Origin: CAZYJR01 sp964647905
GTDB taxonomy: Bacteria > Desulfobacterota > DSM-4660 > Desulfatiglandales > HGW-15
Direction: 5' to 3'
Assembly (NCBI GenBank): GCA_964647905.1
Contig: CAZYJR010000005.1
Coordinates: forward strand, 100,602-164,601
DNA: 64,000 nucleotides
In this document: piece by piece, positions 45,092 through 54,102 of the stretch
Numbering within the stretch: position 1 is the stretch's first letter
Layout of the letters: each line of letters begins with the position of its first letter
Position numbers and translations under genes: made by a program
Notes under the pieces: generated by a model
What the model saw: only the letters and a program-made list of their open reading frames with translations
Told to the model about the DNA's origin: nothing
Databases searched by the model: none

Positions 45092-47194
45092 CTATGCATC
45101 CCGGCGCGCCAGGGAGTTCAAGACCAAAGTGATTGGCCGGTCCTCCTCGCTCTTGCCGGCAAACCTGATCGGACCGGGGCGCCGGTAGTCATCCGGCCCG
45201 GGATCGGCGGCGAGCCATTTCTCGCGCAGGGCCTCCACCACCCTGAAGGACATTGATTCCAGGTCCACCACGCTTCTCTCCAGGACCAGGGTGAGCTTGC
45301 TCTTCCTCTCCTCGAGGTGCATCAAGGGTGCGATGGGAATGCCTATGGGCTCCCAGCGGGAGAAGTCCAGCTCCAGGTTCCTGATGGCGGCCATCTGCCC
45401 TGTGGCCCCGTTGGCTATCAGGCTGAATACGCACAAGCCAAGGTTGTATGTGTAGTTGCAGTCGAACCTCGTGGGGTCGTTACCCCTGCCGTCATAGCCG
45501 TAGAAATGGGTCTGGGTCTTGAAGTCAGGGACCGATTTCTTGAAGATCTTTTCCACCGCCTTGGGAACCGGATCGCCTTCCGCCAGGAGCCCTGCGCGGG
45601 CCAGCTCCTGGCTCAAGGTCTTGCGGGACATGATGGTCTCGCGCCTCAGCAGGAGCCCCTCCCCGTCATAATTGGAAAAGAGCGCCGGGCCGAAACGGTC
45701 CGGGTCCAGGCCGTCCCTCTCCATGGTCTTCCGATAATACTCCCTGGCAATGCCCAGCTTGTAGAGCCCCTGCTCCTTTAGCATGCCGAGGTAGTCCTTG
45801 ACCATGCCCATTATGACCTTGTCGGTCTCCACCAGGGAGAACTGGAAGTTCCCGTGGCTGTCCCTCTCGGTCAGCAGCCCCTCCTGGAAAAACTCAGGCA
45901 GGTCGTTGAACAGATCATCGTCCCTGAGGCTCCACACCGATATGCCGCCTCCGTCCCTCGCCCGTCGGGCCAGGTTCCGCAGGTGGTCCAGCTTGTCCTC
46001 CAGGAGCGGGAATGCTGAGTGGAAGTCCTTGTCGTGGGTGTTGTTGTACTCCGCAATAATGGTGTTCAGCTTGATGATGAAGACCTGGATCTCGTTTATG
46101 AACTCCAGCACTCCCTCCGGGATGACGATCACCCCGTAGTTCTTGCCGGCACGGGCGCGCCTTACTATGCAGTCGCAGATCACCCTGGAGAGATGCCTCA
46201 TTGTGATCCCGTAAGCGCTGTAGTCGATCACACCCTGACTCCGGGCGTTTTCCAGACGCTCCGGGTCCACGTACTCGCAGAGGTCCTCACCGATCAGGGT
46301 CACGTTGGCATGCGTCTGGAGAGCCACCTCCAGGGCCAGATGACTGGCCACCCGCCCCATCACCTTGCAGATGTGCCAGTACTTGACATCCGAGCTGCAA
46401 TCCGTGCAAAGGCTCGCCACCGCGTTGGAAAACGAGCGGGCCGCAGTGTGAAAGCCGAAGGACATGGCACATAGGACCTCGCCGCTTGCATCTCTCACCT
46501 GGATGTCGCCGTCAATGGTCTTGGGGACCCCGATCACCTGAATGCCTTCCTCGTAGAGCTCCTGTGCCAGGAATGCGGCATTGGTATTGGAGTCATCCCC
46601 GCCCACTATGACCAGGGAATCCAGGCCAAGCTCCTTGGAGGTCCTGCGGGAGAGGTCCATCTTGTCCTTTGTGTCGATCTTTGTCCTGCCGGTCTTTATC
46701 ATGGTGAACCCGCCCAGGTTCCGGTAGGAATCCACCATCTCCCGGCTTATCTCCACTGCTTCGTTTTCCATGATCCCGTCAGGGCCCATGAGGAAGCCGT
46801 AGACCTTGGACTCCCGATTGGCGGCCTTTGCAGCGTCAAACAGCCCTGCAATGACATTGTGCCCGCCCGGCGCGGGACCGCCGGAGAAGACTATCCCTAT
46901 CCTCCGGGGCCTCCCGTATCGCCCCAAAAAGTCCTCACCAGGCTCATCCTCCCTGACTATCTCCTGGACCCTGTTCCCTATGATCAGGGGAAGTTCACGG
47001 GCGGCTTGGGGATCCACATCAAACGAGTAGCGGTCGGTCTCCCTCAGTCTGGTGTAGCGACCCTCAAAGGCGCTGCACCTGGGGGGTCGATAGCTCCTTC
47101 GCTCCAGCAGCTCCTGGTTGACACTGGAGACCGCCCCCTGGACATCTTCCCTGGAAAGGATCCCTTCAATACCCGTTGTCTCTCTAGTAGGCAT
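45092..47194 (-). CDS. pyrophosphate-type 6-phosphofructokinase, long form
   Basis: A 700-residue phosphofructokinase. The N-terminal glycine-rich VFSGGPAPGGHN and the GGDDSNTNA motif, with Asp in place of the glycine found in ATP-using enzymes, mark the PPi-dependent group; PKTIDGD contains the catalytic Asp. The length, with a 100-residue N-terminal extension and a long C-terminal part, fits the long PPi-PFK branch. It catalyses reversible fructose-6-phosphate phosphorylation, saving ATP in anaerobes. AGGAGG lies six bases before the ATG. Confidence 0.88.
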   Translation of the reverse strand: MPTRETTGIEGILSREDVQGAVSSVNQELLERRSYRPPRCSAFEGRYTRLRETDRYSFDVDPQAARELPLIIGNRVQEIVREDEPGEDFLGRYGRPRRIGIVFSGGPAPGGHNVIAGLFDAAKAANRESKVYGFLMGPDGIMENEAVEISREMVDSYRNLGGFTMIKTGRTKIDTKDKMDLSRRTSKELGLDSLVIVGGDDSNTNAAFLAQELYEEGIQVIGVPKTIDGDIQVRDASGEVLCAMSFGFHTAARSFSNAVASLCTDCSSDVKYWHICKVMGRVASHLALEVALQTHANVTLIGEDLCEYVDPERLENARSQGVIDYSAYGITMRHLSRVICDCIVRRARAGKNYGVIVIPEGVLEFINEIQVFIIKLNTIIAEYNNTHDKDFHSAFPLLEDKLDHLRNLARRARDGGGISVWSLRDDDLFNDLPEFFQEGLLTERDSHGNFQFSLVETDKVIMGMVKDYLGMLKEQGLYKLGIAREYYRKTMERDGLDPDRFGPALFSNYDGEGLLLRRETIMSRKTLSQELARAGLLAEGDPVPKAVEKIFKKSVPDFKTQTHFYGYDGRGNDPTRFDCNYTYNLGLCVFSLIANGATGQMAAIRNLELDFSRWEPIGIPIAPLMHLEERKSKLTLVLERSVVDLESMSFRVVEALREKWLAADPGPDDYRRPGPIRFAGKSEEDRPITLVLNSLARRDA

Positions 47195-47506
47195 CTACCA
47201 CCTCCTGTGAATAATTGATGCGCCCGCCGGGTTCGAAGGCCATTATACTACAACCCGCCAGAAACGCAGCATGAGTCGGTTCGCAAACGAAGACTCCCAA
47301 TTGCGACGGAGTTCAAGCACACCCTGGTTATGGTAGCCGCTGTCAAAGTTTCAGTAAAGACTTATGTGCCTGAAGAAGGAAGGAATTCAGCCGGACGGCT
47401 CCTTCCTCGAGGGGCGCGTACAAGACGGCTTGACCAACTTCCCCGGGCCGCATAGTATTTGGACGGAAAAGCCGTCCACAGTCGCCCGGCACCAGGAGAA
47501 CCAGCC
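47195..47506. other. divergent intergenic region, no gene seen
   Basis: About 310 bp between the PFK gene and the plus-strand cyclic-nucleotide-binding gene. I see no convincing short gene, RNA or clear promoter pair. In-frame extension of the downstream gene to 47459 is possible but has no ribosome site. Confidence 0.5.
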
Positions 47507-48004
47507 ATGGCCGCCAAGAAAAACCAGGACCGATCCAAGACCTCCAAGGGGATCATCGACATCCTGATCAACATCCCCCTCTTCGACACCCTGGACTCGG
47601 ACGAGCTCCACATGGTGACCCGCCACATGAACCTCATGGACGTCGAACCTCAGGAGATCATATTCCAGGAAGGGGACAAGGGGACCTATGTCTGTTTCGT
47701 GGTATACGGAGCCCTCGAGGTGGTGAAAGGGGCAGGGACCGGACGCCAGGTGGTCATAGCCACACTCGGCCGCAACCGCTCCATCGGAGAGATGGCGGTA
47801 ATCGACGACTTCCCCAGGTCGGCCACGGTCCGGGCCGCGAAGAAGAGCACCCTGCTGATCCTCACCAGGGACGGCTTCGAGAACATCCTTGAGGAGCACC
47901 CCCGGACCGGGGTCAAGATCCTCAAGGGCCTTGCCAGGCTCCTCAGCCAGAACCTCCGAAAGACCTCCAGCCGCCTGGCTGACTACATGCTCCCGCTCAG
48001 TTGA
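47507..48004 (+). CDS. cyclic nucleotide-binding domain protein without DNA-binding domain
   Basis: A 165-residue protein: a single CAP-like beta-roll (IIFQEGDKGTYVCFVVYGALEVVK, GRNRSIGEMAVIDDFPRSATVRA) followed by a helix (EEHPRTGVKILKGLARLLSQNL). IGEMAVIDDFPRSATV resembles the phosphate-binding cassette, so it may bind cAMP, c-di-GMP or another nucleotide. No helix-turn-helix follows. The ATG at 47507 follows AGGAG. Confidence 0.85.
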   Translation: MAAKKNQDRSKTSKGIIDILINIPLFDTLDSDELHMVTRHMNLMDVEPQEIIFQEGDKGTYVCFVVYGALEVVKGAGTGRQVVIATLGRNRSIGEMAVIDDFPRSATVRAAKKSTLLILTRDGFENILEEHPRTGVKILKGLARLLSQNLRKTSSRLADYMLPLS

Positions 48005-48082
48005 ACCTCGATTTATTGCTAATAGGGCGCTTTGGTGCTACTACCCCCTTGACTGGATGTCAGGAAGCGATAGCATTTCAGT

Positions 48083-48286
48083 ATGAACCGTCAGCGTCGA
48101 AAAACCCTCTCAGCCATTTTTACTGATCCGGTTCCCAAAAACATTGAATGGAGAAAAATTGAGGGCTTATTCGAAGCTATAGGCTGTGAAGTCATAGAGG
48201 GGAGTGGTTCCAGAATTAACGTCCTTTACAAGAGACGGAAGGCGGGTTTCCGCCGGACCCATCCCGGCAAAGAGGCTTTACAGTAA
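48083..48286 (+). pseudogene. HicA-like toxin, C-terminally truncated, without HicB
   Basis: A 67-residue frame starting MNRQRRKTLSAIFTDPVPKNIEWRKIEGLF, the beginning of one HicA branch, and ending FRRTHPGKEALQ. Full-length relatives continue another 15-20 residues after HPGKEA. No HicB antitoxin gene follows; the next 159 bp to the deacetylase gene shows none. It is probably a decayed toxin or an orphan. The dsRNA-binding-like fold that HicA uses to cut mRNA would lack its last helix. Confidence 0.65.
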
Positions 48287-48445
48287 CAGACACCAAAAGC
48301 CGCGAGTTTTCAACTTAGACGCCGCTTTAGCTTCCTCCCGGTTCCAGCCGGGAAGATCACACCAGAGCCGAGCAAGAAAAAATGGAGAGTGGCGGTATAA
48401 AATCAACAAAGTAGGCCCGGGGATATCCATACTGGGTGCCGGTTC

Positions 48446-49504
48446 ATGGCAAGATTCGTGTTGGTATACGGCGAGGGTCTGAGGGAGTACGACCTGGGTC
48501 ACGTGCTCACGGGGGACAGGTTCGGGCATTTCCTGGACCTGTTCGGAAAAATCCTGGGAGACCGGCCGGATTTCGAGATCATCGCACCGGACTACGCGAC
48601 CGACGATGAGTTGAGGCTGGTCCATTCACAGGCATATATAGACCGGGTGGGGAGTGGAGAGGGTTTGGACCCGCATGATACGCCGCTGACACCAGGTCTG
48701 GTCCGGGCGGCCAGGCTCCTTGCAGGGGCCGGGCGCCTGGCCGGAGAATGCGTCCAGTCCGGGCGGGCTGAAAAGGCCTTTGTGGCGGGCGGCGGAGTGC
48801 AGCACGCCCGCCGCGAGAGGGAAAAGGGCTTCGGCATCTTCAGCGACGTCGGCGTCTGCGTAGAGAACCTGCGGCGCAATTTCGGCCTGGAGCGGATCCT
48901 GATCCTGGATACCGACGCCCACGCAGGAGACGGGGTATATGAAATATTCGCACGAGACGCGAGTGTGCTCTACATATCCCTTCACCAAGACCCGCTGACT
49001 CTCTATCCCGGCCGCGGCTTTGCAGACGAGATCGGGGAGGGCCCGGGAACCGGCTACTCGGTGAACATCCCCCTGCCCCCCTTGTCCGACGACGATGTCT
49101 ATGTTCATGCGCTGGAGCGAATATTCACCCCTCTGGCAGAGGCGTTTCGGCCGGAAATCATACTACTGATAGACGGCAGCGACCCTCACTTCTCGGACCG
49201 GATCACCCGGATGGGATTGGGCCTGGAAGGGATAAGGCGGATCGGGGACTTGGTCGGGCGGACGGCGAAAAAATTGTGCCGGGGCAAGGTTGTCGACTTC
49301 ATAGGCTCTGGTTACAGTAGAAACAGGGACGTGGTCACCCTTGGCTGGCTGGCCTCAATCGCCGGCCTGAGCGGTCTGGACGTAGAGCTGGAAGAACCGG
49401 AACCGCGGCCTCCGGTGCCCGCTCAGACCCGGATAACGGCAGAAGAGGTTGTTGGGCGGGTCAGGGCGCGTCTCGGCCGGTACTGGCCGGGCTTGAAGGA
49501 TTAG
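48446..49504 (+). CDS. histone deacetylase/AcuC-family amidohydrolase
   Basis: A 352-residue member of the classical zinc deacetylase family. The zinc ligands are Asp157 and His159 (LDTDAHAGDG) and Asp246 (DGSDPHFSD); a GSGY segment later should give the transition-state tyrosine. The active-site pair that is usually His-His reads Gln119-His120 (GGGVQHARR), so the first histidine is replaced while the general base remains. Substrates may be acetyl-lysine, acetylpolyamines or similar amides. A sirtuin gene follows after 9 bp. Confidence 0.88.
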   Translation: MARFVLVYGEGLREYDLGHVLTGDRFGHFLDLFGKILGDRPDFEIIAPDYATDDELRLVHSQAYIDRVGSGEGLDPHDTPLTPGLVRAARLLAGAGRLAGECVQSGRAEKAFVAGGGVQHARREREKGFGIFSDVGVCVENLRRNFGLERILILDTDAHAGDGVYEIFARDASVLYISLHQDPLTLYPGRGFADEIGEGPGTGYSVNIPLPPLSDDDVYVHALERIFTPLAEAFRPEIILLIDGSDPHFSDRITRMGLGLEGIRRIGDLVGRTAKKLCRGKVVDFIGSGYSRNRDVVTLGWLASIAGLSGLDVELEEPEPRPPVPAQTRITAEEVVGRVRARLGRYWPGLKD

Positions 49505-49513
49505 AGTTGGACT

Positions 49514-50221
49514 ATGGCTGAAGATCTCGAGAAGAGGATTCAAAGATTGGCTCAATGGATGCACGGGGCCCGGCATCTGGTGGTTTTTACCGGGGCCGGA
49601 ATAAGCACCGAGTCGGGGCTGCCCGACTTCAGAGGCCCGGACGGCCTGTGGACCAGGCAGGAAAAGGGAATGCCGCCCCCGCCCCAGACCAGGCCCTGGG
49701 ACCAGGTGGAGCCCAACAAGGGACACCTGGCGATAAAGGAGCTCCAGGAGCTTGGAAAGCTCAAGTTTCTGATATCTCAGAACGTGGACAACCTCCATAT
49801 CAAATCCGGCATCAGGCCCGAGCTGCTGGCCGAGCTGCACGGCAACATAACCAGGCTTCGCTGCAGCCGGTGCGGCCGCACCCTGGACCGAACACTTGGG
49901 CTCACGATGTGCCCGTGCGGGGGCTCCTTGGGCCCCAGCGTGGTGGACTTCGGGCAGCCTCTTCCTCAGCGGGACCTGGAGCTTGGATTCGAGCACGCGG
50001 CGAGGAGCGATCTATTCGTGGTGGCGGGATCCAGCCTGGTGGTAACCCCGGCGGCGGACATGCCCGTCGAGGCCCTGCGTGCCGGGGCCGAATTGGTGAT
50101 AATCAACCAGGGCGAGACCCCGCTCGACGCTAGCGCCCACCTGAGATTCAGCGAGAAGATCACGGAAGTGCTGCCCCGCGCGGTCAGGCGGCTCAAAAGG
50201 TTGATGGGTTATTTCGAGTAG
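49514..50221 (+). CDS. sirtuin (Sir2/CobB) NAD-dependent protein deacylase
   Basis: A 235-residue sirtuin: FTGAGISTESGLPDFRGPDGLW near residue 25, SQNVDNLH, the catalytic His in ELHGNI, a zinc ribbon (CSRC...CPCG) and VAGSSLVVTPAADMP. It removes acyl groups from lysine using NAD+. Close linkage with a zinc deacetylase suggests that the pair controls lysine acylation together, perhaps acyl-CoA synthetases. It ends 2 bp before the convergent dctQ stop. Confidence 0.93.
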   Translation: MAEDLEKRIQRLAQWMHGARHLVVFTGAGISTESGLPDFRGPDGLWTRQEKGMPPPPQTRPWDQVEPNKGHLAIKELQELGKLKFLISQNVDNLHIKSGIRPELLAELHGNITRLRCSRCGRTLDRTLGLTMCPCGGSLGPSVVDFGQPLPQRDLELGFEHAARSDLFVVAGSSLVVTPAADMPVEALRAGAELVIINQGETPLDASAHLRFSEKITEVLPRAVRRLKRLMGYFE

Positions 50222-50223
50222 GT

Positions 50224-50721
50224 TCAAGCGGATTGGTTGATTTCCCGGAGGCGCCTGACCGAGTGGGCGAGGTGTGAGATGCATACCGGGATACAAAGGG
50301 CCGCGGCAAGGGAGACCGGGAGGGTGACATAGATCCTGGGTATTCCCAGGCCCCTGGAGAGCATGTTGATCTGGCCCAGGCTGAGCTTGAAGGCTTGGGG
50401 CAGGAGATAGAGAAAGAAGAGCAGGACCGAGACCTCCACGAATATGCCCAAAACCTCCTTTGCCTTGGGGCCCATCTTCTCTTCGATGAGGTGCATCTGG
50501 ATGAAGCCTCTCTCCTTGTAGAGGACCGGCACCACTAACATCACGGTATAGACGAAGAGTATCAAGGAGATCTCAAGGATCCAGTCGAACGGACGATGGA
50601 ATATCCACCTGGAGAGGAGATTGGCGCAGTTCATCACTATGATGGCGGTGAGAGTGACCACGCTCACCGCCAGCTCTATCTTGAATAACACGCTGATAAT
50701 ACTGTCCAACCTCTTCAACAT
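50224..50721 (-). CDS. dctQ: TRAP transporter small permease DctQ (hydantoin operon)
   Basis: A 165-residue DctQ protein with four membrane segments and the typical NLLSRWIFHRPFDWILEIS. It comes last in a P-M-Q order rather than the usual P-Q-M, 28 bp after dctM. Confidence 0.88.
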   Translation of the reverse strand: MLKRLDSIISVLFKIELAVSVVTLTAIIVMNCANLLSRWIFHRPFDWILEISLILFVYTVMLVVPVLYKERGFIQMHLIEEKMGPKAKEVLGIFVEVSVLLFFLYLLPQAFKLSLGQINMLSRGLGIPRIYVTLPVSLAAALCIPVCISHLAHSVRRLREINQSA

Positions 50722-50749
50722 AGACTGCTCCCCGGGCTCCCGCCGAATG

Positions 50750-52042
50750 TCAGTACATGCTCATACCCAAAAGATTCGGTATGATCGTGGATATGAATGG
50801 GATATAGGTTATCAGCAGCAAGGCGAATACCAGGGCGAGGAAAAACCTCATGGAATAGATAATGATATCGCGCATGGGCACGTCCGTGATCGCCCCCATG
50901 ATATAGAGGGCCATTCCCATGGGCGGGGTGATCATTCCTATCATCAGGTTGAATACCACCATTATCCCGAACTGGATCGGGCTGATGCCCAACTCCATGG
51001 GGATGGGAGACATCAGGGGGACGATGATCAGCATGGCAGGAATCTGTTCCAGGAAGGCGCCCGCTATGAGAAGGAACACATTGATGATGAGGAGCAGGAG
51101 GTACTTGTTGTCGGTCAGGGATAGCAGGGCGTCCGAGAGCATTACCGCAGTCTGCTCTATTGTCATTATCCATACGAAGACGGTTGCGGTGGCGATTATG
51201 AACATGATCAGGCCCGAGGACTTCGCCGAGACCATCAAGACCTCGGGCATCTTCCTCAGGAAGGCCTTTCCCTTGAAGATCACGCTGAGAACGAATGTGT
51301 AGAGACAGGCGATCACACCGGTCTCGGTAGGTGTGGCCACTCCGCTGAGGATGCTCCAGAGGAGCAGTACGGGAAGGAGGACCACGAATACGTTCTGGAG
51401 AAAGCTCCGCCAGGCCTTGGGCAAAGAGAACGGCTTGGGGTCCGGACTCTTTATTCGCTTGCGCGCCACTTCCCAGTAGATGTAGCCCATGAGGATCAGC
51501 CCGGTGAGTATGCCGGGCACTATGCCCGCGAACCAGAGCGTGGCTATGGAGAGCTCGGCCACATGGCCGTAGATGATCAGCATGATGCTCGGGGGTATGA
51601 TGGGCCCCAGCATGCATGAGGCGGCGGTGACCCCCACGGCGAAGCGCTTGTCATAGCCCGCATCGGTCATCACTTTGACTTCCACCAAACCCAGGCCCGA
51701 GGCGTCGGCCACCGCCGCACCTGATATCCCGGCGAATATCATGCTGGCTAGCACATTGGCATGAGCCAGCCCGCCCTTTATCCAGCCCACCAGCTCCTCG
51801 GCGAACTCCAGCAGCCTCTCGGCAATCCCGCCGTAGTTCATGATCTGTGCTGCAAGGATATAGAAAGGGACCGCCAGGAGCGTCCAGCTCTGAACCCCTG
51901 CCACCATCTTCTGGGGCAGGGCCCCTCCGGGGATGTCCAGGATCAGGAGCCCAATGGCGGAGGCCAACCCCATGGAAATGGAGATGGGTATATTAAACCA
52001 CATAAATAAAACGAATATTCCAAGAACCAGGAAGCCGATCAT
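50750..52042 (-). CDS. dctM: TRAP transporter large permease DctM (hydantoin operon)
   Basis: A 430-residue DctM with about 12 membrane segments and motifs MLGPIIPPSIMLIIYG, GVATPTETGVIACLY and IGMITPPMGMALYIMGAI. Translocating subunit of the second TRAP system, 81 bp after dctP. Confidence 0.93.
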   Translation of the reverse strand: MIGFLVLGIFVLFMWFNIPISISMGLASAIGLLILDIPGGALPQKMVAGVQSWTLLAVPFYILAAQIMNYGGIAERLLEFAEELVGWIKGGLAHANVLASMIFAGISGAAVADASGLGLVEVKVMTDAGYDKRFAVGVTAASCMLGPIIPPSIMLIIYGHVAELSIATLWFAGIVPGILTGLILMGYIYWEVARKRIKSPDPKPFSLPKAWRSFLQNVFVVLLPVLLLWSILSGVATPTETGVIACLYTFVLSVIFKGKAFLRKMPEVLMVSAKSSGLIMFIIATATVFVWIMTIEQTAVMLSDALLSLTDNKYLLLLIINVFLLIAGAFLEQIPAMLIIVPLMSPIPMELGISPIQFGIMVVFNLMIGMITPPMGMALYIMGAITDVPMRDIIIYSMRFFLALVFALLLITYIPFISTIIPNLLGMSMY

Positions 52043-52123
52043 GATGCAGAGCTCCTCTGCTCAGGGGGCGGAGATCGCCAGGGGGAGCCCGGAGCTCCCC
52101 CTGAAGACCTCATACGCATGGCT

Positions 52124-53143
52124 CTATTTCACTTTCTCCACCTTGTCCACCCATTCCTTCTTGGCCAGGTCGTCCTTGATCAACCCGGGCAGGATCTCTT
52201 CCCTGAAGGCGTCCACGAAGGGCTGCCTGTTCACCCGGATATAGGCGGCATTGTGAACCTTTAGGAGCTTGTTCTCTATGATGTCTTCCACCCGCGTCTG
52301 AGCCTGCTCATTGTACCAGTCGCCGGCCGCAGCGGCTGCATCCAGCAATATCTGCTGGTGCTGCGGGCTGAGGTCGTTCCAGACGTTCTGGTTGATGGTG
52401 ATCAGCTCGAGCTGCGGAAACTGCTTGAGCTCGGTGATATAGAAGGCCACTTCGGAGAACTTCTGGGGGAACACCAGATCGAAGGGCGATGTTATGGCCT
52501 CCACCACGCCCTGCTTGAGCGCCAGGTAGGCCTCTGCAAAGTCTATGGTGTGGATCTCGGCTCCAAGGCCCGCCCATGACTTTTGAATCATCTTGGCCGG
52601 CCAGAGGCGGAGCTTCAAGCCCTTCACGTCCTCAGGCGTGTATACGGGCTTCTTGGAGCAGATCACCCGGAACGGGCCCCTGTGCCACTTGTTCTCCAGA
52701 TTGATGAACCTCTGGTTGGCGCTTTGTATCAATTGCTCCTGCAGCTCCTTGCCCAGGACCTGGTCCACCCAGCGGTGGAGGTGATCCCTGTCGTCGAAAA
52801 TGAACGGAATGGTGGCAACACCGATCTCCTCAACATGCGCGGCGAACCATGTCTGGCTGCCCAGGAACATGTCCTGGGTTCCCAGCTTTACGCCCTCCAC
52901 CTGGTCGGGTGCGTGGCCGAGCTGCTCATTGGGGAAGACCTTGATCTCCAACTCACCGCCCGACTTGTCCTCCACGTAGGGCTTGAAGACCTTTTCCAGG
53001 GCCTGGTTCTGGTTGGAGCCGGGAGCCAGGATGTGTCCTATCTTGAGGGTCTTGGCTCCCGCCACACCGGGGGCCGCCAAGACCGCAGCCGCCAGCAGTG
53101 CGACGATTGCGGTCAAAATATTCCTCTTGTTTACGCCATCCAT
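52124..53143 (-). CDS. dctP: TRAP transporter substrate-binding protein DctP (hydantoin operon)
   Basis: A 339-residue binding protein. A signal peptide ends near residue 30 (GVAGA), followed by KTLKIGHILAPGSNQNQAL; the arginine in GLKLRLWPAK should contact a ligand carboxylate. Given the following hydantoinase genes, the ligand may be an N-carbamyl or hydantoin-type acid. AAGGAGG precedes the ATG at 53143. Confidence 0.92.
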   Translation of the reverse strand: MDGVNKRNILTAIVALLAAAVLAAPGVAGAKTLKIGHILAPGSNQNQALEKVFKPYVEDKSGGELEIKVFPNEQLGHAPDQVEGVKLGTQDMFLGSQTWFAAHVEEIGVATIPFIFDDRDHLHRWVDQVLGKELQEQLIQSANQRFINLENKWHRGPFRVICSKKPVYTPEDVKGLKLRLWPAKMIQKSWAGLGAEIHTIDFAEAYLALKQGVVEAITSPFDLVFPQKFSEVAFYITELKQFPQLELITINQNVWNDLSPQHQQILLDAAAAAGDWYNEQAQTRVEDIIENKLLKVHNAAYIRVNRQPFVDAFREEILPGLIKDDLAKKEWVDKVEKVK

Positions 53144-53265
53144 TTCCTTTCCTCCTTTGCTGATGTTGAAACCGTTGTTCTCCCTATCCAGTCATGGGAA
53201 CCATCATGCGGCCCCATATTCATGCCCGGGAAACTATCACCCCCCTCCTGGAAATCGCTCTGGGT

Positions 53266-54084
53266 TCATGCCTTCGCCTCGTCCTTGGAGTAGGCCTGCT
53301 CGGGCGAGGGATGCTCCCTCATAAAGGCCCTGAACCCCCTGGTCTCCTCGACAGGCGGCTTCCTCCAAAGTCCCGCGCGGCTGACCGCCGGGTATCCCGC
53401 CTTCTGGCACAGGTCCACCATCATCTCGGCCTGCTTGAATGCGGCCACCATGGGGTCGATCACCGGGACTCCGATGACATCCACCGGGTCCTGGTTGAAG
53501 ACCTTGGTGAAGATGGAGCCTATGATGGTACAACCCGGGATTATGACTTCGGCCTGGTCCTCCTCCACGCACTTCCGGCCAACCTCGACCACCCGGCGGG
53601 CGATCTCCTCCGAGGGTGTGATCTCAGGGTAGAGATCGCATGCCGTGATACCGATCCACCTGAGGGACGCGACCTTCTGCCTGACCCCGTAGAGATCCAC
53701 CAAGCGCATGTCGATCCCGCCCACCGTCATGGGGTCGGTGGAGACCACGCTGAAGCGCTTCCCCATCATCGAGGCCAGGTGGGCGGAGGCCTCGAATGTG
53801 GCCGTGACAGGGATGTCCACGATGGACCTGGCCTCCAGCAGGCCGGGGTCCAGCATGCAGGAGAGGACCGCCGCGTCATAGCCCTGCCTCTCCGCCTGAA
53901 TGATCCTCTCAACCGCTGCGTTTACACACTTCAGCGTGTTGTAGATATAGGTGTTGTAGTTCAGGGGATAGACCTCATCCAGGCACTGGAAGTCGAACGT
54001 GGTGTCGGCTCGTGCCACCCGCTTGAGATTCTCCTCGCCGTAGGGCTCGGTCTTACCGAAGGGTGAAAGCACCAAGATCTTCAT
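53266..54084 (-). CDS. aspartate/glutamate/hydantoin racemase family protein
   Basis: A 272-residue protein of the Asp/Glu racemase superfamily. The two catalytic cysteines sit in LSCMLDPGL and IPGCTIIGS. Family members include hydantoin racemase and allantoin racemase, which makes sense between the hydantoinase and transporter genes: it could interconvert enantiomers so the ring-opening enzyme can use both. AGGAGG lies upstream of the ATG at 54084. Confidence 0.87.
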   Translation of the reverse strand: MKILVLSPFGKTEPYGEENLKRVARADTTFDFQCLDEVYPLNYNTYIYNTLKCVNAAVERIIQAERQGYDAAVLSCMLDPGLLEARSIVDIPVTATFEASAHLASMMGKRFSVVSTDPMTVGGIDMRLVDLYGVRQKVASLRWIGITACDLYPEITPSEEIARRVVEVGRKCVEEDQAEVIIPGCTIIGSIFTKVFNQDPVDVIGVPVIDPMVAAFKQAEMMVDLCQKAGYPAVSRAGLWRKPPVEETRGFRAFMREHPSPEQAYSKDEAKA

Positions 54085-54102
54085 CTTCCTCGTCCTCCTT
54101 CC

